Shown one piece after another: positions 8,305 through 13,800 of a stretch of DNA of 17,412 bases (the stretch's first letter is position 1; every line of letters begins with the position of its first letter). The translations under genes were made by a program, and so were the position numbers. The notes under the pieces are model-generated. The model ran no database searches. It saw nothing but the letters and a program-made list of their open reading frames with translations, and was not told the DNA's origin. Source of the DNA: Bacteroidota bacterium (GTDB lineage Bacteria; Bacteroidota; Ignavibacteria; SZUA-365; JAADGX01); NCBI GenBank assembly GCA_027021285.1, contig JALUUP010000071.1:1-17412 (forward strand), in the 5' to 3' direction.

Positions 8305-8796
8305 TCAGTCGTTCGGAAACAACTCTTTATCCGTGCTTTCCAGTCGTGCCAGTTGTTCGGGCGAAAGGGTTCTCTCAGCCATGGGAAACAGGATATGGTC
8401 CTCTTTCTGAATGTGATTGCGGAGCAAGGTGACAATCTGGAGAGAGTTGTTGTAGATATCGTCGAGATGTTGGCTGGAAGATTCCGAAGAGACACTCGAT
8501 ATACTTTGCGTGAGGTTCTCCAAGGCCTCCCACAACATTCGATGTTCACTGCGCATCACCCCCGTGGGTCCGCCGGGAGGCAAGACACGTTCCATTTCCG
8601 GAAAGAGGTATTGCTCTTCCCTCTCGTTATGAGTCCGGATATCGTTGTTAATAAAATCCACGGCGTTGCGAATCCGGTTGTAATCTTCTTCATTGAATCC
8701 TTCGGACCGTAAGCGGTTAGACGCGTCATCGAGAATCGACAGCGTGGCCAGCCCGTGTTGGTGTTCTTTCATGAGACGTTCGAGGAAGCTGTTCAT
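8305..8796 (-). CDS. Hemerythrin-like (HHE) diiron domain protein
   Basis: This 163-residue protein is a single four-helix hemerythrin-like domain. Candidate diiron ligands are spaced as in the family: H12/H14 in the first helix (KEHQHG), H56 with E60 (RTHNEREEQYLFPEME), H85 (SEHRML) and H128 with E132 (LRNHIQKEDHILFPMAE). Such cytoplasmic proteins bind O2 or NO or act in Fe-S repair (the YtfE/RIC group), but this one lacks the extra N-terminal domain of YtfE. Its ATG overlaps the stop of the polyferredoxin gene by one base (TAATG), and AGGAG lies 10 nt upstream inside that gene, so the two are almost certainly co-translated. Together with the Rrf2 gene it suggests a response to nitric oxide, oxygen or redox change; the exact ligand cannot be told from sequence. 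Confidence 0.9.
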   Translation of the reverse strand: MNSFLERLMKEHQHGLATLSILDDASNRLRSEGFNEEDYNRIRNAVDFINNDIRTHNEREEQYLFPEMERVLPPGGPTGVMRSEHRMLWEALENLTQSISSVSSESSSQHLDDIYNNSLQIVTLLRNHIQKEDHILFPMAERTLSPEQLARLESTDKELFPND

Positions 8797-9875
8797 TATT
8801 GTATATCTCCTGTCACTGTATGTGAATTGGGTTTTTCCGGGGGAGCGTAACCGTAATTATGCTCATAAATTGGTTTATCGATTTCGCGGATTCTGCGGGT
8901 GTATTCTTCGGGAGTGATGGAGGTGTTCCAATATCCCGTAAGCATTCCGAGCCCGGTTGTAAAGAGGAAAATAAGAACAACGATGGCCATCACCAGCGCA
9001 GGTTTCACTCCTTTGAATTTTCTGTGCGCCTTGATCTCCACCGCCTTGGCAACAGGACAGGCATCGATGCATTCCAGGCACGTCGTGCACTCATCCGACC
9101 ACACTCGTTTGAGTTTGTCCACCTTGATCGCGGATGGACACGCTTTTGCACATTTCCCGCAGTCCGTGCAAATGCTGGTGTTCCTGGTCACCCTGAACGG
9201 GCTGAACAAGCCCACGACACCGAGCAACGCGCCGTAAGGACAGAGAAAACGGCACCAGAAATTCTTCACGAAAAGCGAGAGAAGAGCGAGACCGGTGAGC
9301 ACGTAGATCGTTGTGGCTCCGGGCCTGGCGAAAAACAGCAGCATCTTCACGTCGGCAACCTTGTTATACGGGCTGTCCAGGAATGCACGAAGGGCTTCCG
9401 GTGTCATCTGGAAAAAGACAACCATAATGAGAAAGCCCAGCATCAAATACTTGAGCGATCGCAATGGAATATCGAGCCAGACCGGAAGAACAAAATTTCG
9501 TTTAAACAGCTTCTTTCCGAATTCCCCGATGTTCTCCGACAGGAACCCGACCGGGCACATCCAGCTGCAAAAGGCCTTTTTAAAAACCAGCGACATCAGG
9601 ATGATGGCAACAAGAATCACCATTCCCGCTGGGTGCACCGGGTGCAGTATCCCTGTCTGTAAAAAATACCACAGGCTCATGAGAGCACTGATCGGCAAGA
9701 ATCCTTCAACTCCTGGTGGACGCGTCGTGGGAGGGACCGCCGGATCGAGGCTCGTGTGATAGAACCGGATGAATTCCCATCCAATCCACAGACAGAGAAC
9801 CACGAAAGCAACCTGCACGGCGAGACGCAAGTGCTGTCCATGTTGTATCTTTGCGCGTTCAAGGTTTTTTTTCAT
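8796..9875 (-). CDS. Membrane 4Fe-4S polyferredoxin, NapH/NosR/CcoG-like
   Basis: This 359-residue membrane protein has about six hydrophobic segments (around residues 17-36, 60-76, 82-100, 139-155, 187-204, 291-311). It carries the two paired membrane motifs CxxxCP of this family (C103-C107 in CSWMCPVG and C208-C212 in CRFLCPYG) and two classical 4Fe-4S motifs (C236/239/242/246 and C263/266/269/273). Relatives pass electrons from the quinol pool to periplasmic nitrate or N2O reduction, or take part in copper/cytochrome oxidase assembly (CcoG). It lacks the FMN-binding domain of NosR and the C-terminal Ig-like domain of CcoG, so it is closest to a NapH/NosH-type subunit, yet no nap, nos or cco gene is in the window. 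It lies 43 nt after the Rrf2 gene and overlaps the hemerythrin gene, suggesting it feeds or repairs a redox target in that unit. Confidence 0.88.
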   Translation of the reverse strand: MKKNLERAKIQHGQHLRLAVQVAFVVLCLWIGWEFIRFYHTSLDPAVPPTTRPPGVEGFLPISALMSLWYFLQTGILHPVHPAGMVILVAIILMSLVFKKAFCSWMCPVGFLSENIGEFGKKLFKRNFVLPVWLDIPLRSLKYLMLGFLIMVVFFQMTPEALRAFLDSPYNKVADVKMLLFFARPGATTIYVLTGLALLSLFVKNFWCRFLCPYGALLGVVGLFSPFRVTRNTSICTDCGKCAKACPSAIKVDKLKRVWSDECTTCLECIDACPVAKAVEIKAHRKFKGVKPALVMAIVVLIFLFTTGLGMLTGYWNTSITPEEYTRRIREIDKPIYEHNYGYAPPEKPNSHTVTGDIQ

Positions 9876-9898
9876 AATCTATTATAGACTCTTTTATC
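9876..9898 (-). promoter_or_regulatory. Candidate Rrf2 operator, copy 2 (before the polyferredoxin gene)
   Basis: On the minus strand this 23-bp box begins GATAAAAGAGTCTATAATAG and ends directly before the polyferredoxin ATG. It matches the box at 10360-10382 at 18 of 23 positions and shares with that neighbourhood the exact 10-mer TATTATAGAC (plus strand, 9880-9889 and 10351-10360). Its dyad is weaker than in the other copy. It would suit an internal control point for the two downstream genes. Confidence 0.4.
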
Positions 9899-9918
9899 GA
9901 GTTACTGAAGAAAAAAAC

Positions 9919-10362
9919 TCAGGAGTCCATGTTCAGGGATGCGATCTTGGATATGCTTTTTTCCTTCACGTCGGCGATGGTTTCATCGGCCAGCATCTCG
10001 AATGCCTCCGTGCGGATCTTCCCCCACCTGTCATGCACCGGGCAGGGATGTTCGGTCGAACAACCGGGAAAACCGAGGATACATTCCGTGAAGATGCTCA
10101 TCCCGTCAAGCGCGTTCACGATATCGATCAGTCGTATTTCCTCGGGTGATCGTCCGAGAACGAACCCTCCCTTCGAGCCCTTGTACGACTTGAGAATACC
10201 TTTTTGACTCAATTGCTGGAGGATCTTGGCCAGGAAGTGCACCGGTATTTGAAGTTTCGCTGCAATCTCCTTGATCAAAATACGGCGCCCCCGCTCCAAC
10301 GTGGAGATGTACAGCACCGCCTGCAACCCGTATTCACATCCTTTACTAAATATTATAGACAT
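9919..10362 (-). CDS. Rrf2-family transcriptional regulator with a putative Fe-S cluster (IscR/NsrR type)
   Basis: This 147-residue protein is a standard-length Rrf2 regulator. An N-terminal winged helix (residues 1 to about 70; SKGCEYGLQAVLYIS, then KEIAAKLQIPVHFLAKILQQL and the wing KGSKGGFVLG) is followed by a dimerisation helix and the sensor loop. The loop has three cysteines, C94, C101 and C107, spaced C-x6-C-x5-C, before the typical PVHDRW. IscR and NsrR use three equivalent cysteines to hold a cluster that senses Fe-S status or nitric oxide. The ATG at 10362 is fixed by the family's usual N-terminus and a GGAG 10 nt upstream. It heads a same-strand unit with the polyferredoxin and hemerythrin genes, which are probably its targets. 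Assignment to NsrR rather than IscR is not possible from the motif; iron-sulfur assembly genes are absent here, which favours a stress role. Confidence 0.92.
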   Translation of the reverse strand: MSIIFSKGCEYGLQAVLYISTLERGRRILIKEIAAKLQIPVHFLAKILQQLSQKGILKSYKGSKGGFVLGRSPEEIRLIDIVNALDGMSIFTECILGFPGCSTEHPCPVHDRWGKIRTEAFEMLADETIADVKEKSISKIASLNMDS

Positions 10363-10382
10363 CGATAATAGACTCCATTATC
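10360..10382 (-). promoter_or_regulatory. Candidate Rrf2 operator, copy 1 (over the rrf2 translation start)
   Basis: On the minus strand the box contains GATAATGGAGTCTATTATC, a perfect inverted repeat with 6-bp arms and a 7-nt spacer, then runs into the ATG. It sits just downstream of the predicted transcription start, a position where a bound repressor would block initiation. The GGAG inside it also serves as ribosome site, so part of the similarity to the other copy could reflect translation signals. A related half-site, TTATAGAC, follows inside the first codons (10353-10360). Confidence 0.45.
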
Positions 10383-10389
10383 CTTTATC

Positions 10390-10419
10390 AAGATAACGGT
10401 TCGTTCCTATTGAAGTCAA
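10390..10419 (-). promoter_or_regulatory. Predicted promoter of the rrf2-polyferredoxin-hemerythrin unit
   Basis: On the minus strand TTGACT (10419-10414) is followed after 18 nt by TATCTT (10395-10390). Transcription would begin near 10383, about 20 nt before the ATG and right at the dyad box. The -10 matches consensus at four of six bases. The sequence following the -35 box resembles that of the secD promoter. Confidence 0.45.
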
Positions 10420-10736
10420 GGTGAAAGCTTTTTCCACGCCTCCGGAATTTCACTGGCACGAACTTCCAGGAACCTGTCATTGCAAGGGTGAAGCCCGCCA
10501 CGCCGTGATCCCTGCCACGATACAAGTTGGTCGCTCCGTGGAGGTCAAGCAATCCGCGAATGTGAACGTGCGCGCTCCATCCGCCACCCGCGGAACTCTC
10601 CGCCAGCGATGGACTCGCAAACCCAGCGCACGGAATGTATTTAAAAGTATTCTGTAATCATTTCCAGTTTTTCGTGAGAATGGCGTTTTAACAATATTCC
10701 ATCCGTCGCGGAAGTCATTCATTTCAGGCGTTTCTT
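10420..10736. other. Non-coding stretch with a degenerate CATTGCnAG...AAGCAATCC intergenic repeat
   Basis: No convincing gene is present between the rrf2 promoter and the promoter of the large surface-protein gene. Within it, TGTCATTGCAAGGGTGAAGC starts at 10475 and AAGCAATCC occurs at 10547-10555. These resemble the start and inner part of a widespread short intergenic repeat that usually begins TGTCATTGCGAGG and contains GAAGCAATCC. Here the two parts are separated by unrelated sequence and the expected inverted end (GCAATGACA) is not seen, so it looks like a decayed or interrupted copy. A 78-codon GTG-initiated reading frame over the stretch has no protein-like character. Confidence 0.4.
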
Positions 10737-10766
10737 TTGGTGTGTCGCGAAATTAATTGGTATATT
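10737..10766 (+). promoter_or_regulatory. Predicted promoter of the large T9SS protein gene
   Basis: TTGGTG (10737-10742) is followed after 18 nt by TATATT (10761-10766), with the same 18-nt spacing as the secD and rrf2 candidates. It predicts a leader of about 65 nt before the ATG at 10838. Confidence 0.4.
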
Positions 10767-10837
10767 TCATAACCTCCATGGTGAGGAGCAGTATCATCCT
10801 TCCGCTCTCGACAACGATCATTATTCTTGATAAAGTC

Positions 10838-13800
10838 ATGAGACCAGCACGATTTCTCCTTGTTATTCTGATATCCATTCTTTGCGTGGCCGGCCGGGCG
10901 TATTCCCAGGGCTGGACCATTCAATTGACTCAAACCACGGCCCTGACGGCGATCGATTTCGTCGATACACAAACCGGCTGGGTTGTCGGAGAACATCCGA
11001 CCGGCGGTGGACAACCTCTCCCCGGCATGATCTTCGCCACTCAGGACGGCGGCCAGACCTGGAACATGATGATTCAGAACGTTCCCGTACTGGACAGGCA
11101 TTTCATGGGAGTGGATTTCATCGACCACCTGAGCGGATGGGTGTGCGGCGAGCAAGGTACCATCATCTACTCCAGTGACGGCGGTCAAACGTGGGTGGAC
11201 CAGACGCCCGGAATCACCAACGAGGACCTCCGCGACATCGTATTCATAGACCCGTGGAACGGCTTTGCCATCGGCGGCAACAATGCCGGAATTTTCTCCA
11301 CCGATGGAGGCGCGACGTGGGACACGCTCACGAACCTTCCTCCCGGCAATGGATTAACCCGAATCCAATACATCCAGGGGAGGTTGTACACGTGCGGCGA
11401 AGACGGACAACTCTACTACAGCGACGATCTAGGCATGTCGTGGTTCGACCGGTCACTTGCCGGGGCCCCGCGAATAGAGGGGATGAAATGGGTCGATATC
11501 GGTACCGGCTTCATCACACTTCAATTCGGGCAAATACTCATGACGGTGGACGCCGGCATGTCCTGGCAATCCATTTCTCCCGGTGGTTTCGGAAACCTTC
11601 ACGCCGTGGATGCCACCGATCCCAACACGATCATTACTTCCGGGCAGTCAGACTTGATCCTTCACACTTACGACGCAGGAGCCAGGTGGCACACGTACAG
11701 TACCGGCTTGAGGAACCACCAGTTGCTCGACCTGGCCTTCGTGAATCCGCTCGACGCCTGGGCCTGCGGCGGCAGGGATTTCGGCACCTTCCAGTCCAGG
11801 GGGTTTGTCGCAAAGTGGGATGGCCGGGCGCCGGTTATTTTCATGCCATCGGTTCACAATTACGACACGCTTCTGTGCAACATTGACGACGTTGACACGC
11901 TCAACGTGCGCAACCTTGGAAACAAGGACCTCCGCTTGACAAGCTGGAAGACCGTCGGGACGAATCTTACGGAGTTTTCCGTCATCAGCCCTTCGTTTCC
12001 AGCCACCATTCCTCCCGGGGGCAACATCGACCTCCTGGTGCGGTGGAAACCCGCAGGACTTGGTCCCAAGACCGCCGAATTGCAGGTTTTCAACGACGAT
12101 CTTCTCCGCAACCCGCGCCGTGTTCACCTGACCGCGTACAAAGACTCCTCGGAGATCGGCATATCCCGGACGTACGTTTCGTTCCGTAATCTCTGCATTG
12201 GATACAGCCTGGAGGATTCAATCAGTTTGTTTGCTTTCGGAACGGTAAACCCCGAGCTGATAAGCATTACAAAAGTGAGCGGAGACGATGTGTTTACGAT
12301 CTTTGATCCATCGACCCCGCGGATGCTCTCTTTCCAAACACCTACCAAGATCAAGTTTCGTTTCACGCCCCAGCAACTCAAGGACTACCAGGCGACGTAT
12401 CGCATTACCGCCACACCTTGCAACCGTGAATTGTACTTCGTCCTGTCGGGGCAGGGCGCCGTCACAAAGCTCAACGCAACACCCGCGGCGATCGATTTTG
12501 GAAAGGTCGAGCTCAAGGACAGTGTCTTCAGGGAAATCTACGTTACGAACGTCGGTAACTACGAAGCGAAAGTCACGCGTTACAAACTCTTCCCCAACTA
12601 CCCGAACGTGACCTTGCGCGACAGTTCGCTCTTGCCGTTGAACCTGGGACCGCACGAAAGCAAGAAATACATGTTTGCCTTCGCGCCCGATTCCATCCAC
12701 ACGGTGAATGCCGTGCTCTGCCTCTATTGGGACGAACCATGCCCGGACTCCGTCTGCATACCCATCAGGGGACAAGGCGTCGCTGAACCGCGCATCGAGA
12801 CCGACGCGTTCCTCCAGTTTCCCCACAGCATGTGTGAACCATCGGTCATGGACACGCTGTGGGTGTACAATACCGGGCATAAACGCCTGAAAATAACTTC
12901 AGCTTCGCTCGTCGGCGACGCGAAGGCCTCCTTCACGATCATCGAACCTTCGCTGCCGGTCTTCATTCCGCCCGTGGATTCAATCGCGTTTGTCTTCAAA
13001 GTGAACCACGATAAACCCGGACCGAAGGTTACAACCCTGCGCCTCGTTCATAATGACTCGGTGAACAACCCGACGGAAGTTGTTCTCATTGCCGACAAGG
13101 ATGACGCCATTTTCAGCATCCTGGGCGACACCGCACGCGTGGAGCAGGTATGTGTTGGATCGGATTTTGCCCGGAACTTCACGATCAGGAACACGGGAAC
13201 CGTGCCGATCACAATCACCGACATCAGGAATCTCACGAACAACGCCAACTTTACGTTCAGCGGACTCGCTCCCGGGGCCACCATCAAGCCGGGAAAATCA
13301 CGACAGTTACGGGTCACGTTTTCGCCGGCGACACCGGGCGTCCAGGTTCTCAAGCTCCAGATATCCAGCTCGCCCTGTCGTTATCAACATCTCATGACGG
13401 TCACCATGCAGGGCATTGAAACGATGTTCAGCAGGAACCCGTCAACGCTGAACTTCGGCGACGTACGGATCGGCGAGCAATCAACCCTCCGCATCCACCT
13501 TCGCAACACCGGGGCCAACGCGCGCGTCGCAAAGATCCTGATACGACCTTCGGTGGCGGGGCTCAGCATTACGAACAGTCCCAAGACACCGTTCACGTGG
13601 CGAGCGGGTATCCAGGACTCGATCGAAGTAACGTTCGCTCCCGGTGCCGACGGAGCGATGAACACCGAGCTCCTGCTCATCGTGGACGCCGCCTGCCCGG
13701 ACACCATTCGCATTCCCATCCTGGGAACGGGGACGACGTCGTACCTCGCGTTAAGCCGCTCCGCCCTTCCCCTCCTACTTGACGGCTGCGCGTTTGTACC

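Noticed and set aside
10421..10657. Small reading frame of 78 codons starting with GTG
   Set aside because: Contains the intergenic repeat remnant, has unusual composition and no ribosome site; treated as non-coding.
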